From Haliclona indistincta (Eukaryota; Porifera; Demospongiae; Haplosclerida; Chalinidae): a stretch of DNA of 64,000 nt. Every line of letters begins with the position of its first letter. Positions within the stretch are counted from its first letter, which is position 1. Under the pieces are notes generated by a model that had not been told where the DNA came from, did no database searches, and saw only the letters and a program-made list of their open reading frames with translations. A program made the position numbers and the translations under genes. The stretch covers positions 11,078,989 through 11,142,988 of the forward strand of contig OZ024787.1 in assembly GCA_964017065.1 (NCBI GenBank), written 5' to 3'. This document shows, in pieces, positions 1 through 12,400 of the stretch.

Positions 1-128
1 AACTATATGTCATAATTAAGCGGAAAGCTAGTTAACTGCAGCCAGCACACCCCTATTAAATAATCTATTTTATGTGACCATTGTACAAGGGTATTTTCAC
101 GTATAATAAAAACGAACAGCTCAGCTCA

Positions 129-790
129 TTAGGGAGGCACGGAAGTGACTCCCTATGTAGGGATGAACGAGAAAACAAGATGGCGGCTGCATTCAATGTA
201 TTAGCGTTCAAACACTGGTATTTCGCCTGGTGATGAATTGTATACGTCCAAAGACACTTAGATCTGCTCTCTGGCGTTGCCCCATCTTACAGTAGCAAGG
301 AGATTGCTCGAAATTGTTACTAAAGTGACGAACCTGGAAACGGTGAAAATCGACTTTCGTTATCTTCGTTTTCTTCTTTCTTCTTTCTTCCACTCGCCTA
401 GCACCTTTACGTGAGCAATGCCGAGACCAAACACCCACGAAAAGTCATGAAATTCTCCTGGCATATGCCTTTTGAACTTAGTTTTTAGCGAAACGACGAT
501 ATAAATTTGATGAGCTCATGATCACGAACAGTTGTCAGCTGAGTGTTTGACGCCATATTGTGATTACGTAATACGCACGTGACCAATCACACAAATTTAT
601 TAGTACAGTATCGCCGTATGGTATGGAGAGCACATATTGATTGGCGTCTGGAGTCTTTGAAGAACAACTCACCGAGTAAACTCGTGTAGTATCACCGTTC
701 TGCTGCTTGCCAGATAGTATCACAGCCATACAGAAAATTCTAAACCAGAGTGGGCGAGGCTCGTATGCTGCGCAATCCAGGCTGCAGCAT
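129..790 (-). mobile_element. AB-family repeat, A part (copy 1)
   Basis: Begins with the family's terminal hairpin in reverse (TTAGGGAGGCAC) followed by the AAGATGGCGGC block, a pyrimidine-rich tract, a CACGTG E-box region, and GGGCGAGGCTCGTATG at the inner end. The same order recurs at 1998-2727, 10372-11026, 13242-14073, 20855-21718, 29479-30322, 30703-31422 and 51826-52662. Non-coding; short ORFs in it are chance. The inner border near 790 is approximate. Confidence 0.85.
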
Positions 791-800
791 GCATGAATGG

Positions 801-971
801 TGTTATTTTGTGGTATTTGTTTGTTCTACTTATCTTGCATTGTGCTAGTCACAGGCATCTAGGGCTGTCTATGATCTGTAATAAAAAGCGTGTGTTCCTT
901 TCACTTGTCAGTTCCTGTAATGTTGTTTTTGCTGTACTGTCGTCTTAATAAACCTTGAGTCAAATACTACA
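801..971 (+). repeat. Putative 5' LTR of a gypsy-type element
   Basis: A 171-bp stretch starting TGTTATTTTG and ending CTACA directly upstream of a gag ORF. It contains an AATAAA signal near its 3' end and is followed after two bases by TGGTGACGAGGATCA, which is where a primer-binding site should lie. The TG...CA ends and position are as expected for an LTR. No second copy is present in the window, so the borders rest on these signals alone. Confidence 0.55.
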
Positions 972-987
972 TTGGTGACGAGGATCA

Positions 988-1936
988 ATGGCAAACCATC
1001 ATGGAGCATTTGGCGCTTTTGACAGTAGAGTCGAGGAGTGGCAGACCTATGCAGAACGCCTTGAACAATATTTTCTGGCCAATGATTATGATGTGGAAGC
1101 AGGAAACAAGCAACGAGCCGTCCTGTTGAGTGTGTGTGGTCCTGCTACCTACCAATTGATACGAAACCCTATAGCCCCCCAAAAGCCTGCAGACTACTCA
1201 TTTGCTGAGCTGGTCAACCTGGTACAGGATCATTACAACCCCACTCCATCAGTTATTGTGCACCGCTTTAAATTTCACTCCCATGTGCAAAAGGAAGACG
1301 AACCTATAGCACAATTTCGCCGATTGTCAGAACACAGCAACTTCGACACAAGACTGAATGACATGTTGAGAGACAGACTGGTATGCGGCATCAGAGACAC
1401 TCGCGTACAACGTCGCCTCTTGACAGAAAAAACTCACCTTCCAGGACGCCTTTGAGTTAGCCCAAGCCACGGAAGTAGCCAAGCAGAACGCAAAAGACAT
1501 GAAGAAACGACCAGACGATCAACTGGCATTACACGATATCGGGAAAGTGTCACGGCCACTGCCTCCCTCTGCACGCAGTTGCTACAGATGCGGAGGAACG
1601 CACCCAGCAGACAGGTGTCGATTCAAAGATAGTGAGTGCCACTACTGTCACAAGAAAGGTCACATAGCCAAAGTCTGTAGAGCAAAGCAACGCTCACGGA
1701 ATACAGAGAATACACTGCAAGTCACCATCGAAGAGCAAACAGTGACTACGGAGCCCGCCACTGTTGAGGACGCCTATGGCATATTTGCGCTAAAGAATCA
1801 GTCAAAAACAAACAGCAAGGTCCCACCACTCAACGTTGCTATGCTGGTGAGCGGAGCTAACTTGGTGATGGAGGTGGATACTGGTGCATCTACTTCAATA
1901 ATCAGCGAAACCAAGTACCATAATAGACAGTTTTAG
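988..1936 (+). pseudogene. gag: Broken gag-protease fragment of a Ty3/gypsy retrotransposon
   Basis: The ATG at 988 follows the LTR and primer-site region. The first part (to 1455) is a gag-like capsid region. A one-base shift in the A6 run near 1426 breaks the frame, and a second frame continues to 1936. That frame holds two CCHC zinc knuckles (CYRCGGTHPADRC, then CHYCHKKGHIAKVC) and an aspartic-protease active site, VDTGAS. The protein stops shortly after the protease motif, and no reverse transcriptase or integrase follows, so pol has been lost. The region resembles the gag end of the minus-strand gypsy element at 60134-63992 (zinc-knuckle spacing and DTGA context), so the two are probably related lineages. 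It is a dead fragment. Confidence 0.85.
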
Positions 1937-1997
1937 TTAGCCGTTCACACCAAACGGCTGAACGTCAACGGCTGCATGGTTCAGTGACGTCACCGCT

Positions 1998-2727
1998 TAT
2001 CTTGTAATTTTCTTGTTTGTGTCCTTTTTTGAGTTTCTGGTGCAGTTTGCAATTGAATTCGGCAAGATCATGTATTTCTTTGTTTACACTGAAGCTAGCT
2101 CATGCATTCTGCAGAGCATTCGAGCCCCGCCCACTCTAGTTTACAAAATTCTGTACGGCTGTGATACTATCTGGCGAGCAGCAGAATGGTGATACTGCAC
2201 GAGCTTACACGGTGAGTTGTTCTTCGAAGACACCAGACGCCAATATGCGCTCTTCATACGGTGATACTCTACTTCTAGAATTCTTGTGGTTGGTCACGTG
2301 CGTATTGCATAATCACAATAATGGCGTCTAACACTTAGCTGACAACTGTTTGTGATCGTGAACTCGTCAAATTTATATCGACGTTACGCTAAAAACTAAG
2401 TTTAAAAGGCACAATACCAGAAGAATTTCTTGACTGTTCGTGGGTGATTTGGTCTCGGCACTGCTCGCGTAAAGGCGCTAGGCGAGTTGAAGAAGAAAGA
2501 AGATGACGAAATACGATTTTCACATTTTCCAGGTTCGTCACTTTAGTGACCATTTCGAGCAATCTCCTTGCTGCTGTAAGATGGGACAACGCCAGAAAGC
2601 AGATCTAAGTGTCTTTGAACGTATAAAATTCATCACCAGGCGAAATATCACCGTTTGAACGCTATGTAGCCGCCATTTTGTTTTCTTGGCCATCTCTACA
2701 TAGGGAGGCACTACTGTGCTTCCCTAA
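1998..2727 (+). mobile_element. AB-family repeat, A part (copy 2)
   Basis: Forward copy starting in TTTTCTTGTTTGTGTCC and ending with the hairpin and CTAA at 2727. It is inverted relative to the copy at 129-790, so the gag fragment sits between two oppositely oriented copies. No B hairpin is attached. Confidence 0.8.
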
Positions 2728-3111
2728 TAAGGATAGGGCATAGTCCACGTGTGTACCATAGTCAGGTCTATGAAAGGCAGAACGGGCTCCTCATATGCAT
2801 TGGACAGTGGAGCGCAGTAGAGAGAAGGTAAGCACACAGCGCAACCAGTTCATTGAAGTACCATAGGTGGCATCTCTCTTTTCAGCCAGCCGGGAGGCAA
2901 ACCTTTTATAGAAAACTGAAGCTTGTTTAGCCATGCTTCCGGAACCAAAGGAACAAATGAAGCTCTCTCAACCTCTCGCAGTCTCTGTTCGTATATTCTG
3001 CGTTCTCATTTTGTGCTTCTGGTATGTGGCAGAAATGGAGGAGGTCTTCTTAGAGTCAGTATGTGGGTTAAAAACTCTTACATCAATGAAGGTCCTCTCG
3101 TACCGCCCAAC
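2728..3111. other. Unassigned sequence
   Basis: No gene, repeat end or palindrome recognised. Short ORFs on the plus strand (2923-3141) have no recognisable content. Confidence 0.4.
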
Positions 3112-3825
3112 CTAGAATCTATTCACTGCAACATCGAGTAGAGCACCTTCAGATGAGTTAGCTGAAGCTCCTACCAAAGGGGAGATAACAGGAATGGGCT
3201 GGGGGTCTGATTCTATCCTTACATCCCTACAGACTTCAGTGAGAAGACAGGCAGTAAGATCACGGATCTCGTTATGTCTAATAGATGGAAAACCACCCCT
3301 TGGGCATGAGAGGGCATGACCAACAGAAAAAGAATTGCCACACACACAAGAAAGGGGAGTGTTCGACAGAGACCAACCATACCTCAAAGCAAGGCTGTCA
3401 AGGAAAGCTCTCCGATGTAAGCTGAATCCAAATTGTTCAATTGGTAGACAGGTCAGCCACACAGAAGCTTCCTTTTCACTTGCTAGAGATGTGTTCCTCA
3501 GCATCTCATCAGAGAGAGACACCTTTAGAGTAGCAACTTCAGCAGACATACAGGTTTTCTTCCTTAATTTCTCTTGTCGTTTGATGGACAACTGTTCATC
3601 AAGAATCGAACTGATGTACTCGGGAGCTTGACATACAATCTGGTCAGAGAGGGGCTGACAGATTTTCACTGCCGACTCATACTCTGATTCAGCGTCTAGT
3701 TCGGGAATTCGCAAACCAAGCCATCTACATCTAGCAGGAAGGGCCAAGATGTGCCTGACCTCATAATTTGGAAGGGAGCGTCTCGTTATATCAGGGATAA
3801 ACAGTGTCCTTAAGATAACCTCCAA
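3112..3825 (-). pseudogene. C-terminal piece of a reverse-transcriptase-type retroelement ORF
   Basis: A 237-residue open frame. It resembles the region downstream of the polymerase in a widespread invertebrate retroelement family: a segment with LPARCRWLGLRIPEL, a charged helical middle, then a zinc-knuckle pattern C-x-C-x7-H-x4-C (CVCG...GHALSC) followed by RGGFPSIRHNEIRDLTA. This knuckle spacing is like that placed before restriction-like nuclease domains in R2/NeSL-type non-LTR elements (family knowledge; clade assignment is inference). The nuclease part is cut short at the stop near 3112. The upstream methionine is internal to the original protein, so the N-terminal polymerase is missing. 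No target duplication or poly(A) tail was seen. Confidence 0.75.
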
Positions 3826-4770
3826 GGGGTGTAACAGATGGTTGATGTTTGGCTACCTTCTTGCAAGCGCTTTTCTTAAGGGGACAGGGTACTGTTTGGC
3901 TAATTAATTATTCATAAAATAAATACAAATACTGAGTCGAAAACAAAAGCGCTAGAACGTCATAGTGGCAATCCATGTACACACAAAAGACTAGTCTTCA
4001 TAATAAGTGCAAGAGCTGAGCAAACACGCAACAAAGTTGGGCAGCAAGCAAGCAGAGCTTGAGAGGTATGAAATTCTATTTTCGTCGTCAAAATTTGCGA
4101 ACGCTTTGAAGGAGAAATGGAAGAGTTTACCACTAACCGACACTTCTGTATCCATGCGAGGGCCTGAGTATGTTTTGCAAGTAATCCAGTAAGTCGTTTC
4201 AGAGAAAAAGCCCCAAAAGTTATTATGAGACTCCAAACGGCTAATATTTTGGTGACAACTGCCGTCATAACTCACAAACAGGTGGCTTCTAGGCGAAGTT
4301 TATAGTTTCAGGCCCTGTCCAAGGCCCTGTACAACAGAAACGTTTGGGTTTTACCGATGGCAAGCAAGTGCTGTTCGCAAATTTTGACTACAAAAATGTA
4401 GCTCATCGATCGCAGCCATTCTACATTGCTGGTATTACATGCTAACTATATTCATAAGTGCGGGGGTGTAACTGTACCCCGTCACCTTAACTCTCGAAGT
4501 TGCGCGTTTTTGAGTCTAAAAAACTTTCTCACCTGTAGATTGTGTAATTTTGGCCTTGTTTAGGACCGTACTGTAGTTTGCATGAATATCAAGCGCCCGC
4601 TTTACAGTACATGATAGATGAACTAGTTACTCAACTGTTTGCCAAGTCTTTTTTCTTAACTAACAATAGAGCAGTTTTTATGGCCTAAAAATAAATGATA
4701 ATTGGTGTTTCCAACAACTGCCACTGAATTGCTGATATCTTCGAGATTAAATAAGACATGTGTGCACACA
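3826..4770. other. Mostly unassigned; one possible exon
   Basis: A plus-strand frame at about 4005-4189 (centred on LKEKWKSLPLTDTSVS) has amino-acid use that could be coding and is followed by GTAAGT, a good donor. No family is recognised and no partner exon was found. The rest shows nothing recognisable. CA-rich sequence begins near 4757, just before the minisatellite. Confidence 0.25.
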
Positions 4771-6010
4771 CATACTCTAGATGAATGTACACACACAACA
4801 ACACACACATACTCTAGATGAATGTACACACACAACAACACACACATACTCTAGATGAATGTACACACACAACAACACACACATACTCTAGATGAATGTA
4901 CACACACAACAACACACACATACTCTAGATGAATGTACACACACAACAACACACACATACTCTAGATGAATGTACACACACAACAACACACACATACTCT
5001 AGATGAATGTACACACACAACAACACACACATACTCTAGATGAATGTACACACACAACAACACACACATATTCTAGATGAATGTACACACACAACAACAC
5101 ACACATACTCTAGATGAATGTACACACACAACAACACACACATACTCTAGATGAATGTACACACACAACAACACACACATACTCTAGATGAATGTACACA
5201 CACAACAACACACACATACTCTAGATGAATGTACACACACAACAACACACACATACTCTAGATGAATGTACACACACAACAACACACACATATTCTAGAT
5301 GAATGTACACACACAACAACACACACATACTCTAGATGAATGTACACACACAACAACACACACATACTCTAGATGAATGTACACACACAACAACACACAC
5401 ATACTCTAGATGAATGTACACACACAACAACACACACATACTCTAGATGAATGTACACACACAACAACACACACATACTCTAGATGAATGTACACACACA
5501 ACAACACACACATACTCTAGATGAATGTACACACACAACAACACACACATACTCTAGATGAATGTACACACACAACAACACACACATACTCTAGATGAAT
5601 GTACACACACAACAACACACACATACTCTAGATGAATGTACACACACAACAACACACACATACTCTAGATGAATGTACACACACAACAACACACACATAC
5701 TCTAGATGAATGTACACACACAACAACACACACATACTCTAGATGAATGTACACACACAACAACACACACATACTCTAGATGAATGTACACACACAACAA
5801 CACACACATACTCTAGATGAATGTACACACACAACAACACACACATACTCTAGATGAATGTACACACACAACAACACACACATACTCTAGATGAATGTAC
5901 ACACACAACAACACACACATACTCTAGATGAATGTACACACACAACAACACACACATACTCTAGATGAATGTACACACACAACAACACACACATACTCTA
6001 GATGAATGTA
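4771..6010. repeat. 37-bp minisatellite, about 33.5 units
   Basis: The unit CATACTCTAGATGAATGTAC followed by a CA/ACA-rich 17-mer repeats every 37 bp with almost no divergence. The only variant seen is CATATTCTAG in place of CATACTCTAG, at 5067 and 5289, exactly six units (222 bp) apart. The array starts in CA-rich flanking sequence and ends abruptly after GATGAATGTA. It lies beyond the last recognised exon of the main gene. Confidence 0.97.
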
Positions 6011-6127
6011 TCAACTCTATCACCAAATCATACAACTGTGACATCTATAGTTTAGTTTTTATGAGCAAAAACATTTCATGTGGATGAAATGTGGTAAATT
6101 GGATTTTTTAGACTGGAAGCACTGTAT

Positions 6128-6228
6128 GAATGCTAATACATGTACATGCATTGTAGTCGCCATTTTGTTTTCAACCATCCCTACACTATCATATAGGGAC
6201 ACACTTTATAAACCAATTCCCTAATTCT
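6128..6228 (+). repeat. Degenerate A-type terminus
   Basis: The order GCTAATACATG, GTAGTCGCCATTTTGTTTTC, ATCCCTACA, TAGGGACACA mirrors the 3' end of the A repeats but has lost the perfect terminal hairpin. Probably an old relative. Confidence 0.4.
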
Positions 6229-6303
6229 TAATTCTCTACTTCATTTCTTAATTTTTGGTGTATAAATCAATACTATTTTCTCTGGCATATTATGATATTT
6301 TAC

Positions 6304-6400
6304 CTCAGAACTGCTAGTTCTTAGTGTCTCATAAAGTTCATTAGTTTTAGCCATGAGTTCGCTCTTTAAGTTTTCAATTTCTCTAGCCAGTTGACTCTCT
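6304..6400 (-). CDS. Main gene exon 15: coiled-coil repeat 4, long exon
   Basis: 97 nt reading ESQLAREIENLKSELMAKTN then ELYETLRTSSSE. The donor GAG/GTAAAA is weaker than the others. If it is not used, the frame runs on for 21 codons to a stop at 6241, which could be the true C-terminus. No further exon of the array was found to the left. Confidence 0.6.
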
Positions 6401-9400
6401 CTCCCATCACTGCATATACAGAATGACAAGGATTATTGAGAAAATGTTTTTTTTATTTTGCTCGAAATTAAAGTTTAAATCACCTCTGTACAAGTATTTC
6501 AGTCTTCTTTGTTTCCTCAAGCTGACATGACTATTCATGAATGAAAGTTAACTATAATTATAATAAATTTTCTACTGAACATACCTCAGAATTACTCTTG
6601 ATAACCACCTCGAGTTGATCAATTTTGATGTTGAGTTCACTTTTCAGGTCGTCAATTTCTTTAGTCAACAATCTTTCTCTGACAATCACAAGAACATGTA
6701 TGAGTGAATTAAAGTGACTGAGTAGTGTTTCAGTCAACAGCCTACAAGTAGTACTTATTCCATGCCTACCAGGTGTGTATATACCAAATACATTAGGTAT
6801 TGTGTTAATGGCATACATACCTGGTGGACATGGAATACAGAGGTTTTATTACTTCTTGCAAGGAAAATTTGAGTGCAAAGCATTACCTTGCAGTCACTAA
6901 TGTTTCAAGTCACTGGTATTTATTCACACAATGGGGCATTTTTAAGGTTTAGATTCACGTTTATGGTGAACTTGAACGCTAAATTGTGACGTCACGCTTT
7001 TTCATTGAGAGCAGTACAAAATTGAATACAGACAAGTAAAGTAAAAAAGTTTTAATAAAAAAAAACTAAAAAGTGTAGGGATGACGCTTGCAAAAGTAAA
7101 GGAACAAGATGGGATGATGCTTGCAAAACTAAAGGAACACGATAGGATGATCCTTGCAAAAGTAAAGGAACAAGATGGGATGATGCCTTCAAAAGTAGAG
7201 GAACAAGATGGGATGATAGTTGCGAAAGTGAAGGAATAATGCTTGCAAATGTAAAAGTCCCAAGTATCCCTACATCAGCGGCTTGCTGCAACAACATGCA
7301 ACTGACAAATGCGGAATCCTCTTCCTATACCTTTTACAACCATCAATTACTTAATCGGACTGCATCCTCCAAAACACAGATACCTCTAATTATTTACAAC
7401 TGTCAACTACTTCATCGGACTGTGTCCTCCAAACACAGATACCTCTAGTTATATTTACAACTGTCAACTACTTCATCGGACTGCGTCCTCCTAAACACAG
7501 ATACCTCAGTCTAGTTATTCACAACCGTCAATTACTTCATCGGACTGCGTCCTCCTTCAAGCCGCTGATGTAGGGACACTTGGGACTTTTACATTTGCAA
7601 GCATTATTCCTTCACTTTTGCAACTATCATCCCATCTTGTTCCTCTACTTTTGAAGGCATCATCCCATCTTGTTCCTTTACTTTTGCAAGGATCATCCCA
7701 ACTTGTTCCTTTACTTTTGCAAGCATCATCCCATCTTGTTCCTTTACTTTTGCAAGCGTCATCCCTACACTTTTTAGTTTTTTTTTATTAAAACTTTTTT
7801 ACTTTACTTGTTCCTGTTACTTTTTTGATCACTATCAGTTTGAATTATTAGCTGTATTCTATGCTAGCTTTTATTTCCTTTTTACAACTCCGTGAGCAGC
7901 AGTTACTAGTCTAGTAGATCAGAAGGTGCATAGCCTCTAGACAGAAAGTCAAGGAACATGGAATGTTATTATCGGCAATCACAAGAATAATGAAAAGGTT
8001 TAAATTAGTTAGAGAGGTTGAGGGTATGAGTTGACAACATAATATTTCTTAGCACTGTAATGGATGAAGAAGAGACTAACACTAACAACTCAGTGGAACA
8101 CTATGATGATCATGGCGGGCTGGAAGCGGCTATCTGAGTCCGTACTCATTGACTACTGCCGAGTCCCAGGCCTGCATGTTGCCGATGTCGATATCTAGTA
8201 GTCGATATCACGATCACAGAGCAGGCTTCTAGCTTTTTACAATGTCCAGTTGTCAACAGCACAGGTGTCCTATACTGTAGGTACAGCTTACGCCGCGTAG
8301 TGTAAGCCTAGATGGGGTCAGTGACTCGGTCAGTGAGAAGGGAAGTTCGCCCCGTGATAGGTTTGCCGTGGGTCATGATGTCAGCATAGACAGAACAGTG
8401 TTACCCAGGGTATAGTATACTGCTTTAAACAAATGTTCATACCTCTAGGCTCTAGCTTGCACGCTGAAGCGCCCAGACCAGAGACAAAGTCAAAGCGAAG
8501 CTGTTCGAGAACCGAGCCACTGTTTCAAAACTGATATGGGCGGAGTCAATGATCAGCAGCGACAAGAGGGTTAATTAATGAAGTCGGTTAGCAGTCCAAA
8601 ACGGTCCAAAAACCATGTTTTTCAAGGATTACTCGCTTCTGGTAGTGTTTGATGCCTATCTAAGAAGTAAGTGCACTACCCCAGATGTATACACATGCGA
8701 TGGTGCAGGTTTGGTAGTGATTCGTTCACTCAGGACAGCGCTATGCTTATCAAAGAAGAAGAAGAAGAAGAAGAAGAAGAAGAAAAAGATGAACAATTCG
8801 CGTGGGCGGCGATTTTTTAGAAATGTCTGCCAGCTTCGCCAAAGGTATTTCCAAGCTCAGAACAATCGTCTGATCAATCCTAGATGTCTAGAATCTCGAT
8901 AAGCGCTATAACAGCGAAGATCTGCAACTGCTCTCTGAGAGTCGCCATCTTGATTTTCGTCGTCAAACAAGCAGTCCCGGCGACTTTCATAGACGTCCTA
9001 CAAGCGCTTACACTTCAGAGTCACTTAGAGATAGTTAAAATGCAGTATAGATGTATAATAGTTGAGATATGTGCGAAAACTCATTTTCACACACGAGTAG
9101 CCGCCATCTTAATTCGAGGTCATCCCTATTGAGAGCAGTACAAAATTGAATACAGATAGTGTGCTGACGTCATAAATTTTAATCCAGTCATCGTTCCAAT
9201 CGCCACAGACGGCGGTTACTCTCGTCTACAGCCCCTTTTTGGCGTCAGCAAACGCAGTTATGCGACCAGTCTAGACTAAAGTAGAGCTTATTTACGTACC
9301 TTCTGCGATCGATAATCGATGTTTGAAAATGCGATTGCTATACAAAATGTATTACTAGCCAATACGCAATAACGCATGGCTTACTCTGGAGACCTAGAAG

Positions 9401-12400
9401 CCTAAGAGCTGGCACTAACCTGCACAATAACTTGGAAGCACCTACATAGCCACGTGTATTCACTTTTAGAGCTTCTTTGTTGCAGTAGCAATACATGAAG
9501 GTTAAAATGATGACTTCACAAGTGGCAGATCGCCAAAGCTGGCCATGTTCGCAGTGCAAGCAGTGCTTTGACTGCTTTCAGCCCGCACGTTGAGCTTCTG
9601 TACATGCCCATTATACTTCCGCTCTTGTCAGTATACTCGCGTGTTTGTCCGTAATATTATAGTGACGTCACAGGCATTTACCGTTAGCCGTCGACATGAA
9701 TCTAAACCTCTCTATTAGTGTTCCATGCATTAAGGTCTACGCACTATGGTTTAAGATTTACCCTAGCAACAAGTAATAAAACCGCTGTTGGTGACTTGTA
9801 CCATGCATGGTCCATTAGCCAGTCAATCATGTTACCATTCCGTGTTACCTCCTTGGTGGTTTACATTGTGGGCAAGTGGCAGATCTCCTCATTGCTAATC
9901 TGTCACCCCTACAGTCATCTGGGGCTATTCCGACTCCACGTACAAATCCAATTGGAACGTGATTTCGATCGACGAAATAGCCCCGCTAGCCTTACTTTCT
10001 CTTTTCGCTTATAGCATAAAGCTTTTCGCTTATTACCAAGACAGAATACTGAATGTAAAACACGGCTCCTTTTCACCTCTCATCTTCTCCACAGCTGGTG
10101 GCATGGGTCCTGCTGTTTCGGTTGTTTTTAAAAGATTAGCCTCTCTCCTCTCTGCCAAACGAAATGAGCACTACGGCAAAACTATCCTTTTCATCAGATG
10201 TCAGATTGGTTTCGCTCTACTACGCTCAGCAATAAGTTGTCTTCGTGATTCAAGATCAACATTTATTCCAGACCTAGCCAACACTAACTTGGATCTTGCC
10301 CTTTCTGAGGGGTCTATTGAACCATTTGCTTTTTTCTAAAACTATTTATTGTTTATCTTTACCCTACATTCAGTCATATATATTACAGTGGTTTGCATCA
10401 GTGCATACGAGCCCCGCCCATACTTGTTTGTAGACCTATACGGCGGTTACAATTATCTAGCAAGCGCAGAATGGTGATCCTACACTTCACACAAATAATT
10501 ATGTGTTTTCCGTGATACATACGGTGCGGCGATACTCAAGCTAGGGCTTGGTCACATGTTCTAGCCAATTGCTTGGACGCGTGCATATTGCGCAATCACA
10601 ATAGTGGCGTCTAACACTTAGCTGACAATGAATCACGATCGAGAAATCGCGGAATTTATATCGACGTTTTGCTAAAAACAAAGATCAAAGGCACCTGCCA
10701 GGAGAATTTCACGAATTTTCATGGGCATTTTGGTCTCGGCACTGCTCGCGTAAAGGCGCTAGGCGCGCTGAAGAAAGAAGAAGAAAACGAAGATGATGAA
10801 AATCGATTTTCACCATTTCCAGGTTCGTCACTTTAGTAACAATTTCAAGCAATCTCCTTGCTACTGTAAGATGGGGCAATGCCAGAGAGCAGATCTAAGT
10901 GTCTTTGGACGTATAAAATTAATCACCAGGCGAAATATCAGCGTTTGAACGCTAAAACATTGTATGTAACTGCCTTTTTTTTTTCTGGTCATCCCTACAT
11001 AGGGAGGCACTACTGTGCCTCCCTAATAATTATGTACAGCCACTGATGTAGGATGCATGGTCTAGCTATTATTTAGCCAAGCGTGTTACCATTTCCTTGT
11101 TGGTTTACATTGTGGACCAGTGGTAGATTTCTTCATCCTGCATTTCGTTTTTAATTTTCTTGTATACTAGGCTCTCTGTAAGCTCTAATCGCTCACAAAA
11201 GACGTCCATGCTATGGCTAGCGTCATTGATGGTAGAAGCTCCAGGTAGCTGGCTTGGTGTTGCTTCACGGCGATGCTGTCAGCTAGGCTGTATTGGTTCA
11301 CTGTTGGACACAAGATGACGCAGCTCTCCATCGCTCCAGTACATGTCCTGCTGTGACAGCACGATGTTGACAGAGACGCCAGGACAATCTTGGTTGGCAC
11401 AACTTGGCAGTGTCGTCGATGAGTGACTTCTAGAATCTATCTCTTCACCAACAAAGCTCCTAGAGAGACACCATAGACACTGATAGCCATTGCTTACATT
11501 GGTAAATTTGGTTTTGAACTTGTGAAAGCAGCTGTTGATACCATACGGCGAGAAATTTTCATGGGCATAAATTGAGCAATCCAGCTCTAAACGCTATAAT
11601 TTGTGGGTAATGATTTTTGCGGGGTGAGTTGGGCACGGCCTTGATCTTGATCGCAGATTCGCCTTTCATCTCCCTTACTTTTTTTGTCCTGGGATACGTT
11701 CAGCAAGTAATACCAGCCATTAATTTTCTTGTCTCTCCTGCGAAGTAGTGGTCCTATTTTACTGGCAGAAGTAAGCATTTTGAGGTCACGTGAAACGAGA
11801 GCGTGAAAATGGGACATCAAAACCGCGTGGGTTGCTGTGCGTGCTACCATGCACCAAGCAAAGTGCAGACATCTAAACTTTTAGTTGTAATGCAATGCAA
11901 AGATAGTGCAACGTTCGTACAAGTAGTCTATTTGCTGGTCTGAGTCCAAGTATGAGTTGAAAGTAAATTCCGCTTTCGTTAATGAGTATCTGTCAAGGTA
12001 ATAAATTTTCCGCTTTGGTTGAGACCACGAAATTTATATACCTGCAAAACTTTCTTGCCGTACAGTACTACTTGTACATGTACATCGAGCTAGAACTTGA
12101 AGATCACCCAATTTTACCCTCATTTTGGAACGCTTTCCCAAATCCAGCTGACAGTCTAAATTTCAACCATACCATTCGATGCCTAAAGGGCATTCTAGGA
12201 ACTTCTAAGCACTTCAAATAGAATAAATTAATTTAAAACAACAGTCATTCAAAATGTGAAAAAAATATGTATTTGACACCGCCAATACAATCGATGGTCA
12301 CGACTTTGAACCCCATTTTGGGACGTTTTCCGGCTAGTTTTCTGCAACATTTTTAGGTTTATCAGGAGCTAATGAGCTGAATTATACTCTGGGGCCGGGA

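Noticed and set aside
8059..8137. Short ORF MDEEETNTNNSVEHYDDHGG
   Set aside because: Only 25 codons, no donor or partner exon; may be chance.
11587..11850. Minus frame with LLRRRDKKINGWYYLLN, faintly like part of a C2 domain
   Set aside because: No clear splice sites, no partner exons and too short to judge.
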